Assembly: GCF_041008525.1 (NCBI RefSeq)
Contig: NZ_JBFLUG010000004.1
Span: forward strand, 62,001 to 126,000
From: Parafrankia sp041008525
GTDB taxonomy: Bacteria; Actinomycetota; Actinomycetes; Frankiales; Frankiaceae
Direction: 5' to 3'
Length of the DNA stretch: 64,000 nucleotides
The notes under the pieces were generated by a model. That model was not told the DNA's origin, made no database searches, and was given only the letters and a program-made list of their open reading frames with translations. The position numbers and the translations under genes were made by a program. Shown here one piece after another: positions 15,656 to 24,046 of this stretch. The stretch's first letter is position 1; each line of letters opens with the position of its first letter.

Positions 15656-17482
15656 ATGTCGCACTGCGCCCCGACGCAGACACCCGAGATCGACCATGAC
15701 GCCCTGCGCGCCCGGTACCTGAACGAACGCGACAAGCGCCTGCGGGAGGACGGCCAGAAGCAGTACCTGGTGGCCGAGGGCGACCTGGAGGAGTTCCACG
15801 AGGCCGACCCCTACCTGCCGGTGACCCCGCGCCTGCCGATCCAGGAGGACATCGAGGTCGTCGTGCTCGGCGGCGGCTTCGCCGGTCTCATCGCCGCGGC
15901 CCGGATCCGGCAGACGGGCGTCGAGGACGTCCGCATCATCGAGCACGCCGGCGACTTCGGCGGAGCCTGGTACTGGAACCGCTACCCCGGCATCCAGGTC
16001 GACTCCGACAGCTACTGCTACCTGCCGTTGCTGGAGGAGGTCGGCTACATCCCGACGCGGAAGTACGCGTACGGCGACGAGGTCTTTGAGCACTGCAAGC
16101 GCATCGGGCGGCATTTCGGGCTCTACGACAAGGCCATCTTCCACACCCTCGTCCGTTCCCAGGAATGGGACCCGGAGATCGGGCGCTGGCGGATCGGCAC
16201 CAACCGGAACGACGAGATCCGGGCACGTTTCGTCGTCATGTGCCAGGGGCCGTTCAACCGTCCGAAGCTGCCGGGAATCCCCGGCCTGGAGGACTTCGCC
16301 GGCCACACCATCCACACCGCGCGCTGGGACTACGAGTACACCGGCGGCAGCTCGACCGGCGGGCTGGACAAGCTCGCCGGCAAGAAGGTCGCGGTGGTCG
16401 GCACCGGCGCCAGCGGCGTGCAGGTCATCCCGCACATCGCCCAGACGGCGGAGCACCTGTACGTGCTGCAGCGCACGCCGTCGTCCATCGACCACCGCGG
16501 TGACAGCCCGACCGACCCGGAGTGGGCCGCGTCGCTGCAGCCCGGCTGGCAGCTGGAGCGCCAGCGCAACTTCCACACCGCGGCGTTCGAGGCCTTCGGC
16601 CCCGGCCAGCCGGACCTGGTCTGCGACGGCTGGACGGAGATCAGCCGCAACCTGCAGGCGCACCTGGACGCGACCGACGGCTGGGCCGCGCTGGCGGACC
16701 CTGCGACGTTCATGGAACTTCGCGAGACCGTCGACTACCAGGTGATGGAACGGCTGCGGCAGCGCGTCGACGAGATCGTGACGGATCCGGCGACGGCGGA
16801 GGTGCTGAAGCCGTACTACCGCTTCCTGTGTAAGCGGCCGTGCTTCAACGATCTGTACCTGCCGACCTTCAACCGGCCGAACGTGACCCTCATCGACGTC
16901 TCGAAGACGCAGGGCGTCGAGCGGATCACGGAGAAGGGCTTCGTCGCGCACGGCGTCGAGTACGAGGTCGACTGCATCGTGTTCGCCAGCGGTTTCGAGA
17001 TCACCACCGACCTCGACCGCAAGCTCGGCATCGCCCCGTTCGCCGGCCGTGACGGCCGCTCGCTCTACGACCACTGGCGGGACGGTTACCGCACGCAGCA
17101 CGGCATCATGAGTGACGGTTTCCCGAACCAGTTCTTCACCGGTTTCATCCAGGGCGGGGTGACCGCCAGCACCACCTCGATGTTCGAGCAGCAGGCCGAT
17201 CACATCGCCTACGTCATCAAAGAGACCCTCGCCCGTGGGGCCACCACTGTGGAGCCCACGACCGAGGCCGTGGAGGCCTGGTGCACCACGGTGCGCGAGA
17301 CGGCCATCGACAACAGCAACTTCGAGCGCGAGTGCACGCCCGGCTACTACAACAGCGAGGGCGAGAAGAAGCGCCGGTCCCATCTCGGCGACCCCTACTG
17401 GCCCGGTTTCTACGCGCTGGAGGACCTGTTCCAGGCCTGGCGCGGAACCGGTGAGCTCGAAGGCCTTTCCCTGAACCGCTGA
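15656..17482 (+). CDS. type I Baeyer-Villiger monooxygenase (FAD/NADPH)
   Basis: Flavoprotein of 608 residues that would insert oxygen next to a ketone to give an ester or lactone. The FAD-binding GGGFAG is at 72-77. The conserved block GGAWYWNRYPGIQVD is at 102-116, and the BVMO fingerprint FxGxxxHxxxW reads FAGHTIHTARW at 214-224. The NADPH-binding GTGASG is at 249-254. A roughly 60-residue N-terminal extension precedes the first Rossmann motif, as in phenylacetone or steroid monooxygenase relatives. The ATG is preferred over an upstream in-frame start overlapping the palindrome. Neighbouring SDR (ketone former) and propeller (possible lactonase) genes fit a ketone-to-lactone-to-hydroxyacid route. 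Confidence 0.93.
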   Translation: MSHCAPTQTPEIDHDALRARYLNERDKRLREDGQKQYLVAEGDLEEFHEADPYLPVTPRLPIQEDIEVVVLGGGFAGLIAAARIRQTGVEDVRIIEHAGDFGGAWYWNRYPGIQVDSDSYCYLPLLEEVGYIPTRKYAYGDEVFEHCKRIGRHFGLYDKAIFHTLVRSQEWDPEIGRWRIGTNRNDEIRARFVVMCQGPFNRPKLPGIPGLEDFAGHTIHTARWDYEYTGGSSTGGLDKLAGKKVAVVGTGASGVQVIPHIAQTAEHLYVLQRTPSSIDHRGDSPTDPEWAASLQPGWQLERQRNFHTAAFEAFGPGQPDLVCDGWTEISRNLQAHLDATDGWAALADPATFMELRETVDYQVMERLRQRVDEIVTDPATAEVLKPYYRFLCKRPCFNDLYLPTFNRPNVTLIDVSKTQGVERITEKGFVAHGVEYEVDCIVFASGFEITTDLDRKLGIAPFAGRDGRSLYDHWRDGYRTQHGIMSDGFPNQFFTGFIQGGVTASTTSMFEQQADHIAYVIKETLARGATTVEPTTEAVEAWCTTVRETAIDNSNFERECTPGYYNSEGEKKRRSHLGDPYWPGFYALEDLFQAWRGTGELEGLSLNR

Positions 17483-17520
17483 CCGGTTCATCCCGAGATG
17501 TGCGTCGAAGAGGAGCGCTG

Positions 17521-18465
17521 ATGTCGGAACTGCGGTTCGACGGCCGGGTGGCGGTGATCACCGGTGCCGGGCGCGGGCTCGGCCGGGCCTACGCCTTACT
17601 GCTCGGTTCGCTGGGTGCCAAGGTCGTCGTCAACGACCTCGGCGGCACCATGCGCGGTGAGGGGGTCGACGCCGGGCCCGCCGAGGACGTCGTCAAGGAG
17701 ATCGTCGCGGCCGGCGGCGAGGCGGTGGCCGCCACCGACTCCGTGACGACGGCCGAGGGCGGGCAGGCGATCGTCCGGACGGCGCTCGACCACTACGGCC
17801 GGATCGACATCCTGATCCACAACGCCGGGAACGTTCGGTACGGCTCGCTCACCGAGATGTCCTACGAGGACTTCGACGCCGTTCTCGACGTCCACCTGCG
17901 GGGTGCCTTCCACGTCGTGCGGGCGGCGTTCCCGCTGATGAAGGACGCCGGGTACGGGCGGATCGTGCTGACCTCCTCGATCGGCGGGCTGTACGGCAAC
18001 AAGGCGGTGGCCAACTACGCCTCGGCCAAGGCGGGCGTGGTCGGCCTCTCCCACGTGGTCGCGCTCGAGGGCGCGGAACACGGCGTGACCTGCAACGCCA
18101 TCGTGCCCGGCGCGCTGACCCGGATGGCGGAGGGCATCGACACCTCGGCCTACCCGCCCATGGGGCCGGAGCTCGTCGCACCGGTGGTGGGCTGGCTCGC
18201 CCACGAGTCGTGCTCGGTCACCGGTGAGATGTACGCGGCGATCGCGGGCCGGATCGCGCGCATGTTCATCGGCGAGGTTCCCGGGGTGTACCAGCCTTCC
18301 TGGACGGTCGACCAGGTCGCCGAGCGGATCGACGCGATCCGCGACACCAGTGACCCGTGGATCCTGCCCATCGTCCCGTCGGCCCACGTCGAACACATCA
18401 CGCGCAGCTTCGGGATGGCGACGGGCGGGGCTGGCATCACCGGGCAGACCAGGGACTCCGCCTGA
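17521..18465 (+). CDS. SDR, peroxisomal MFE-2-like 3-hydroxyacyl-CoA dehydrogenase type
   Basis: SDR of 314 residues with TGAGRGLGRAYALLLGSLGA and the downstream NDLGG. These are hallmarks of the dehydrogenase domain of type 2 multifunctional enzymes, which oxidise (3R)-hydroxyacyl-CoA. NNAG reads HNAG here. The catalytic serine block is TSSIGG and YASAK supplies Tyr/Lys. A C-terminal extension after residue 240 is also MFE-2-like. GAGGAGCG lies just before the chosen ATG. With the ligase, hydratase and dehydrogenase genes around it, a beta-oxidation role is likely. Confidence 0.88.
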   Translation: MSELRFDGRVAVITGAGRGLGRAYALLLGSLGAKVVVNDLGGTMRGEGVDAGPAEDVVKEIVAAGGEAVAATDSVTTAEGGQAIVRTALDHYGRIDILIHNAGNVRYGSLTEMSYEDFDAVLDVHLRGAFHVVRAAFPLMKDAGYGRIVLTSSIGGLYGNKAVANYASAKAGVVGLSHVVALEGAEHGVTCNAIVPGALTRMAEGIDTSAYPPMGPELVAPVVGWLAHESCSVTGEMYAAIAGRIARMFIGEVPGVYQPSWTVDQVAERIDAIRDTSDPWILPIVPSAHVEHITRSFGMATGGAGITGQTRDSA

Positions 18466-18572
18466 CTCCAGCACCACACCGACCATCGCCAAGCCGTATG
18501 CGGGCGGACCGCATGTGCGGACTGAAAGGGGGATGGGGTACCGGGCCCGAGCGGCCCGTCCCCTGACTACCA

Positions 18573-20279
18573 ATGGGTGTGAAAGTCTACGAGCGCATTC
18601 TGCAGCTGTTCGAGGCCGAGGGCATCAACACCATCTTCGGCATTCCCGACCCGAACTTCGTCCACATGTTCCACCGCGCCGAGGAGCGCGGCTGGACCAT
18701 CGTCGCGCCGCACCACGAGGAGTCCGCCGGCTTCATGGCGGAGGCCGTGTCGCGGATGACCGGCAAGGCGGCGGTGTGCATCGGCACCCTCGGCCCCGGT
18801 GTCGCGAACCTCGCCGGCGCGATGATGTGCGCCAAGGTCGAGAACTCGCCGGTGATCTTCCTCGGTGGGCAGCGGGCGCGGATCACCGAGCAGCGGGTCC
18901 GGCGCGGTCGGATCCAGTTCGTGAAGCAGGCCGAGCTGTTCGAGCCGTCGGTCAAGTACAACGCCAGCATCGAGTACGCCGACCAGACCGACGAGGTGAT
19001 CCGCGAGGGCCTGCGCAAGGCGCTGGGCGGCACCCCCGGGCCGGTCTACATCGAGTACCCCTCGCACATCATCCAGGAGGAGCTCGACCTCCCGGAGCCG
19101 GTGGCGCCGTCGGCGTACCGCCTGGTCAACCAGACCGCCGGGCCGGACCGCATCGCCGAGGCCGTGGCCGCCATCAAGGCCGCGAAGCAGCCGATCCTGC
19201 TCGTCGGCCACGGTGTCCACACCGCCCGCGCGGGCGAGTCCGTGAAGGCGCTGGCCGACCTGGTCGCCGGGCCGGTGATCCAGACCTCCGGTGGCACCTC
19301 GTTCATCAAGGGCCTGGAGGACCGTACCTTCCCGTACGGCTTCTCGGCCGCCTCGATCGACGCCGTGGTGCAGTCCGACCTGGTCGTGGCGATCGGCACC
19401 GAGCTCGGCGAGCCGGTGCACTACGGCCGCGGCCGGCACTGGGTCGCGAACGAGGCGAACCGCACCTGGATCCTCATCGAGCAGGACCCGCAGGCGATCG
19501 GGGTCAACCGCTCGATCGACGTGCCACTGGTGGGTGACCTGCGCGCGGTCGTCCCGCAGCTGGTCGAGGCCCTCAGGGACTCGCCGCGCACCGCCACCCC
19601 GGAGCTCGCGGGATGGATCCGGCAGGATGCCGACCAGCTCGCCGAGCTCGCCGAGACCGCGCCGTCGGGCCGGACCCCGGTGCACCCCGCCCGGCTGATC
19701 GTCGAGGCGACGAAGGCGTTCCCCCCGGACGGCATCATGGTCCGCGACGGTGGCGCCATCACGATCTTCGGCTGGACCTACTCGCAGGCCAAGCCGAACG
19801 ACGTCATCTGGAACCAGAACTTCGGCCACCTGGGCACCGGGCTGCCCTACGCGGTCGGCGCCGGTGTCGCCGACGGCGGCCGCCGGCCGCTGATGCTCAT
19901 CACCGGCGACTCGTCGTTCCAGTTCCACATCGCCGAACTGGAGACCGCGGCCCGGCTCAACCTGCCGCTCGTCTGCGTGGTCAGCGTCGACTACGCCTGG
20001 GGCCTGGAGGTCGGCGTCTACAAGCGGACGTTCGGCCAGGGCTCGCTGGAGACCGGCGTGCACTGGAGCAAGGAGACCCGGTTCGACAAGATCGCCGAGG
20101 GCTTCGGCTGCTACGGCGAGTACGTCGAGCGCGAGGAGGACATCGCGCCGGCGATCAAGCGCGCCTACGCCAGCGGGAAGACCGCCGTCATCCACGTGCC
20201 GGTCGACCCGAAGGCGAACTCGGAAGAAATGCCGAACTACGACGAGTTCCGCACCTGGTATGCGGAAGGAACTCAGTGA
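18573..20279 (+). CDS. thiamine-diphosphate-dependent enzyme (acetolactate synthase / 2-hydroxyacyl-CoA lyase-like)
   Basis: ThDP enzyme of 568 residues with the three-domain order of the acetolactate-synthase superfamily. The activating glutamate is in HHEESAGFMAEA (Glu49), the central domain runs from about 185 to 340, and the C-terminal ThDP-Mg segment begins GDS at 445. GDS followed by a phenylalanine resembles oxalyl-CoA decarboxylase and 2-hydroxyacyl-CoA lyase (GDSAF) more than acetolactate synthase (GDG). The metal-ligand pair Asn-Asn, 26-27 residues after the aspartate, is Val472-Asp473, which is unusual. No ribosome binding site precedes the ATG. An aldehyde dehydrogenase follows, so a C-C lyase releasing an aldehyde is one reading. 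Confidence 0.85.
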   Translation: MGVKVYERILQLFEAEGINTIFGIPDPNFVHMFHRAEERGWTIVAPHHEESAGFMAEAVSRMTGKAAVCIGTLGPGVANLAGAMMCAKVENSPVIFLGGQRARITEQRVRRGRIQFVKQAELFEPSVKYNASIEYADQTDEVIREGLRKALGGTPGPVYIEYPSHIIQEELDLPEPVAPSAYRLVNQTAGPDRIAEAVAAIKAAKQPILLVGHGVHTARAGESVKALADLVAGPVIQTSGGTSFIKGLEDRTFPYGFSAASIDAVVQSDLVVAIGTELGEPVHYGRGRHWVANEANRTWILIEQDPQAIGVNRSIDVPLVGDLRAVVPQLVEALRDSPRTATPELAGWIRQDADQLAELAETAPSGRTPVHPARLIVEATKAFPPDGIMVRDGGAITIFGWTYSQAKPNDVIWNQNFGHLGTGLPYAVGAGVADGGRRPLMLITGDSSFQFHIAELETAARLNLPLVCVVSVDYAWGLEVGVYKRTFGQGSLETGVHWSKETRFDKIAEGFGCYGEYVEREEDIAPAIKRAYASGKTAVIHVPVDPKANSEEMPNYDEFRTWYAEGTQ

Positions 20280-20343
20280 GAATCCGGCCGAACCAGTCGG
20301 CTGACATCCGTCCGCGTGCCTTAGGAGAGGACCTTCCGGGATT

Positions 20344-21762
20344 ATGCGCGAGTATCTGAAGTTTTACATCGGCGGGAAGTGGGTAGACCCGGCGGAGGCG
20401 GCGACGTTCGACGTCGTGAACCCGGCGACCGAGGAGGTGGCCGGCCGCGTCTCCGCCGGTTCCGCCGCCGACGTCGACCGGGCGGTCGCCGCGGCGAAGG
20501 CCGCGTTCCCGAGCTACTCGGCGACCAGCCGGGAGGAGCGCGTCGAGCTGCTCCAGTCCATCTCGGACGTCTACCAGAAGCGCTCGGCCGACCTCGGTGC
20601 CGCGCTCACCGAGGAGATCGGTGCCCCGGCGGCACTGGCCAACGGTTTCCAGGTGGGCCTGGGTGCCGGCCACCTGGCCACCGCCATCGAGAACCTGAAG
20701 ACCTACTCCTTCGAGCAGGTGCGCGGCGGCTCGCTGGTCGTGCAGGAGCCGATCGGGGTCGCCGGCCTGATCACGCCGTGGAACTGGCCGATCAACCAGA
20801 TTGTGGTGAAGGTCGTGCCGGCACTGGCCACCGGCTGCACGGTCGTGCTCAAGCCGTCGGAGAACTCGCCGTTCACCGCGCAGATCCTGGCCGAGATCTT
20901 CGAGGCCGCCGGCGTGCCGGCCGGCGTGTTCAACCTGGTCCAGGGCGACGGGCTCGGCGTCGGCGTGCCGCTGTCGTCGCACCCGGACGTCGACCTGATC
21001 TCCTTCACCGGCTCGACCCGCGCCGGCATCGAGATCGCCCGCAACGCCGCCGCGACCGTCAAGCGGGTGACCCAGGAGCTGGGCGGCAAGAACCCGAACA
21101 TCATCCTCGATGACGCCGACCTGGCCGAGAACGTCACCAAGGGCGTCGCCGGCGTGATGCTCAACTCGGGCCAGACCTGCAGCGCCGCGACGCGGATGCT
21201 CGTCCCGGCCGGCCGGCTGGACGAGGTGATCGAGGCCGCCCGCGCGGCCGCCGAGGCGACGACCGTCGGCGACCCCACCACCGAGGTCGCCATCGGCCCG
21301 GTGGTCTCCGGCGCCCAGTTCGACAAGATCCAGGCCCTGATCCAGAAGGGCATCGACGAGGGCGCGACCCTCATCGCCGGCGGCGTCGGGCGCCCCGAGG
21401 GCCTCACCCGGGGCTTCTACGTGCGCCCGACCGTCTTCGTGAACGTGCGCAACGACCAGACCATCGCCCGTGAGGAGATCTTCGGGCCGGTCCTGACGAT
21501 TCTCAGCTACGACAGCCTGGACGAGGCGGTCGAGATCGCCAACGACACCGAGTACGGCCTGGCGGGCGCCGTGGCGGGGGCGGACCTGGAGCAGGCCCGG
21601 GCCGTCGCCCGCCGCATCCGCGCCGGGTGGGTCACCATCAACGACGGTTTCGACTTCGACGCCCCGTTCGGTGGCATCAAGAAGAGCGGCAACGGCCGCG
21701 AGTGGGGCGAGTTCGGTTTCCACGAATATCTGGAGACCAAGGGAATTCTCGGCTATCAGTAG
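20344..21762 (+). CDS. NAD(P)-dependent aldehyde dehydrogenase
   Basis: Aldehyde dehydrogenase of 472 residues. The general base Glu245 lies in ELGGKNP, the catalytic Cys279 in NSGQTCSA, and the cofactor loop FTGST near 221. The C-terminal sequence EIFGPVLTIL and PFGGIKKSGNGREWG is typical of broad-specificity class 1/2-like enzymes. It oxidises an aldehyde to the acid, and a substrate released by the preceding ThDP enzyme is plausible. GGAGAGG is present 14 nt upstream of the ATG. It is cotranscribed with the MDR gene 63 nt downstream. Confidence 0.92.
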   Translation: MREYLKFYIGGKWVDPAEAATFDVVNPATEEVAGRVSAGSAADVDRAVAAAKAAFPSYSATSREERVELLQSISDVYQKRSADLGAALTEEIGAPAALANGFQVGLGAGHLATAIENLKTYSFEQVRGGSLVVQEPIGVAGLITPWNWPINQIVVKVVPALATGCTVVLKPSENSPFTAQILAEIFEAAGVPAGVFNLVQGDGLGVGVPLSSHPDVDLISFTGSTRAGIEIARNAAATVKRVTQELGGKNPNIILDDADLAENVTKGVAGVMLNSGQTCSAATRMLVPAGRLDEVIEAARAAAEATTVGDPTTEVAIGPVVSGAQFDKIQALIQKGIDEGATLIAGGVGRPEGLTRGFYVRPTVFVNVRNDQTIAREEIFGPVLTILSYDSLDEAVEIANDTEYGLAGAVAGADLEQARAVARRIRAGWVTINDGFDFDAPFGGIKKSGNGREWGEFGFHEYLETKGILGYQ

Positions 21763-21825
21763 GGCGAGCGGCCGCCTGTCCGTTCGGGCGGCCGATCGTT
21801 CGCGTCGAAAGGGCTGTATTCTCCG

Positions 21826-22809
21826 ATGTTTTCTGCGATCCTCATCGAAAAAGGCGAGTCGGGCCAGGCCGCCCGCGTCACGAGCCTCGACGATTCGGCG
21901 CTGCCGGAAGGCGACGTCACCGTCGACGTCGAGTACTCGACGCTGAACTACAAGGACGGTCTCGCCATCACCGGGAAGTCACCGGTGGTGCGCAGGTTCC
22001 CGATGGTGCCCGGTATCGACCTGGTCGGTGTCGTCACCGAGAGCTCGCACGCGGACTGGAAGCAGGGCGACCGCGTCGTGCTCAACGGCTGGGGCGTGGG
22101 GGAGACGCACTGGGGCGGACTCGCGCAGCGCGCGCGGCTCAAGGGTGACTGGCTGGTGCCACTGCCCTCAGCCTTCACCCCGCGCCAGTCGATGGCCATC
22201 GGCACGGCCGGCTACACGGCGGGCCTGTGCGTCGACGCACTGCTGAACTTCGGCGTCCGCCCGGACCAGGGCGAGGTCCTGGTCACCGGGGCGACCGGCG
22301 GTGTCGGCAGTGTCGCGGTCGCGCTCCTGACCAAGGCCGGCTTCAAGGTGGCGGCCGCCACGGGGAAGGCATCGGAGGCTGACTACCTCAGGCAGCTCGG
22401 CGCGGTGACGGTCATCGACCGCGCCGAGCTCTCCGGGCCGGGCAAGCCGATGCAGAAGGAGCGCTGGGCCGGGGTCGTCGACTCCGTCGGCAGCCACACG
22501 CTGGCGAACGCCACCGCGCAGACGCGGTACCGCGGCGCGGTCGCCGCCTGCGGGCTGGCCCAGGGGATGGACTTCCCGGCGTCGGTCGCGCCGTTCATCC
22601 TGCGCGGTGTCTCGCTGCTCGGCATCGACAGCGTCATGGCGCCGTCGGCCCCGCGGCTCGCGGCCTGGTCGCGGCTCGCGTCCGACCTGGGCGCCGGTGC
22701 CCTGGAGCTCATCGCCGAGGAGATCGCGCTGGGCGACGTGATCGCCGCGGCTGGCCGGCTGCTGGACGGCACCGTCCGCGGCCGCATCGTCGTCGACGTC
22801 AACCGATAG
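21826..22809 (+). CDS. acuI: acryloyl-CoA reductase / YhdH-type quinone oxidoreductase
   Basis: Medium-chain reductase of 327 residues without the zinc ligands. It closely follows the AcuI/YhdH pattern: STLNYKDGLAITGKSPVVR, MVPGIDLVG, DRVVLNGWGVGETHWGG, GTAGYTAG, TGATGGVGSVAVALL for NADPH binding, and GIDSVMAP. AcuI reduces acryloyl-CoA to propionyl-CoA. In this setting it may reduce a short enoyl-CoA released by side-chain degradation. GAAAGGG precedes the ATG. The symbol is given from family resemblance, and the true substrate may differ. Confidence 0.85.
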   Translation: MFSAILIEKGESGQAARVTSLDDSALPEGDVTVDVEYSTLNYKDGLAITGKSPVVRRFPMVPGIDLVGVVTESSHADWKQGDRVVLNGWGVGETHWGGLAQRARLKGDWLVPLPSAFTPRQSMAIGTAGYTAGLCVDALLNFGVRPDQGEVLVTGATGGVGSVAVALLTKAGFKVAAATGKASEADYLRQLGAVTVIDRAELSGPGKPMQKERWAGVVDSVGSHTLANATAQTRYRGAVAACGLAQGMDFPASVAPFILRGVSLLGIDSVMAPSAPRLAAWSRLASDLGAGALELIAEEIALGDVIAAAGRLLDGTVRGRIVVDVNR

Positions 22810-22820
22810 GGGAGCACAGC

Positions 22821-24044
22821 ATGAGCGAGACGTCAGGAGAATCCGAGACCCCCACCCTCGACCTCACCGATGTCGACCACCGGGTGGGCAAGCCCATCGG
22901 TGGCGGGCAGCTGTGGGAGCCGTGCGCCCCGTCGGACATCCGCCGCTGGGTGATGGCGATGGACTACCCGAACCCGTTGCACTGGGACCAGGAGTTCGCG
23001 CAGAAGAGCAAGTTCGGCGGCCTGATCGCACCGCAGTCCATCGCCGTCGCGCTGGACTACGGGCACGGTGCCGCGCCGGCCTGCGTCGGCTACATCCCCG
23101 GCAGCCACCTGATCTTCGGCGGCGAGGAGTGGTGGTTCTACGGCACCCGCGTGCGGGTCGGCGACACGCTGTTCCAGAAGCGCCGTTTCCACGACTACAA
23201 GGTGGCGGACACCAAGTTCGCCGGACCCACCATGTTCTCCCGTGGGGACACCGTCCACCGCAACCAGCTCGGCGACCTCGTCGCCCGTGAGCGTTCGACG
23301 GCCATCCGCTACCTCGCCTCCGAGGCGGAGAAGCGGGGCATGTACGAAAGCCAGTACGGCGAGAAGAAGCGCTGGACGCAGGCCGAGCTCGAGGAGATCG
23401 ACAAGCTCCGCACCGAGTGGCTGCTGTCGAACCGGGCCGGCGTCTCCCCGGCGTTCGAGGACGTCAAGGTCGGAGACACCCTGCCCCGGCGGGTGATCGG
23501 CCCGCACACCATCGCCAGCTTCACCACCGAGTACCGGGCGTTCCTGTTCAACATCTGGGGCACCTTCTTCTGGGACGCGCCCAAGGGCATCAAGGACCCG
23601 TGGGTCTACCAGGACCCGGGCTGGGTCGAGGGCTTCGGGTTCGACGAGGAGGGCGCGAAGATCGACCCCCGGCTGCGGGACGGTCTCTACGTCGGCCCGT
23701 CGCGCGGGCACATCGACGCGGACAAGGCCAGCGAGGTCGGCATGGCCCGCGCCTACGGCTACGGCGCCACGATGGGTGCCTGGTGTACCGACTACCTGGC
23801 GTACTGGGCGGGCCACGAGGGCATGGTGCGCCACAACAAGGCGAGCTTCCGGCTGCCGGCCTTCGAGGGTGACGTCACCTACTTCGACGCCGAGATCATC
23901 GGCAAGGAGGAGCAGTCCGTCTGGGGCGTGCCGCTGGTGCAGGTGAAGCTGAGGCTGACCAACCAGGACGGCGGCGTGCTGGTGGACTGCACGGCCGAGG
24001 TCGAGCTTCCGTACGGCAGCGAACGCGAAATCACCGGGGACTGA
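22821..24044 (+). CDS. FAS1-type/MaoC double-hotdog dehydratase
   Basis: Protein of 407 residues with an N-terminal FAS1-like dehydratase hotdog (residues about 15-180: MDYPNPLHWDQEFA, GGLIAPQSIAVALDY, GGEEWWFYGTRVRVGD) and a second hotdog from about 210 (GVSPAFEDVKVGDTLPRRVIGPHTIASFTTEYRAF). Such proteins hydrate enoyl-CoA or dehydrate 3-hydroxyacyl-CoA. The second domain lacks an obvious intact D-x(4)-H hydratase motif by eye, so activity may reside in one half. It lies 11 nt after the MDR gene behind GGGGAG and 2 nt before the ligase gene. Confidence 0.83.
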   Translation: MSETSGESETPTLDLTDVDHRVGKPIGGGQLWEPCAPSDIRRWVMAMDYPNPLHWDQEFAQKSKFGGLIAPQSIAVALDYGHGAAPACVGYIPGSHLIFGGEEWWFYGTRVRVGDTLFQKRRFHDYKVADTKFAGPTMFSRGDTVHRNQLGDLVARERSTAIRYLASEAEKRGMYESQYGEKKRWTQAELEEIDKLRTEWLLSNRAGVSPAFEDVKVGDTLPRRVIGPHTIASFTTEYRAFLFNIWGTFFWDAPKGIKDPWVYQDPGWVEGFGFDEEGAKIDPRLRDGLYVGPSRGHIDADKASEVGMARAYGYGATMGAWCTDYLAYWAGHEGMVRHNKASFRLPAFEGDVTYFDAEIIGKEEQSVWGVPLVQVKLRLTNQDGGVLVDCTAEVELPYGSEREITGD

Positions 24045-24046
24045 CC

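Noticed and set aside
18498..18514. Inverted repeat ATGCGG-GCGGA-CCGCAT upstream of the ThDP enzyme
   Set aside because: Only 6-bp arms in very GC-rich DNA with no second copy; expected by chance.
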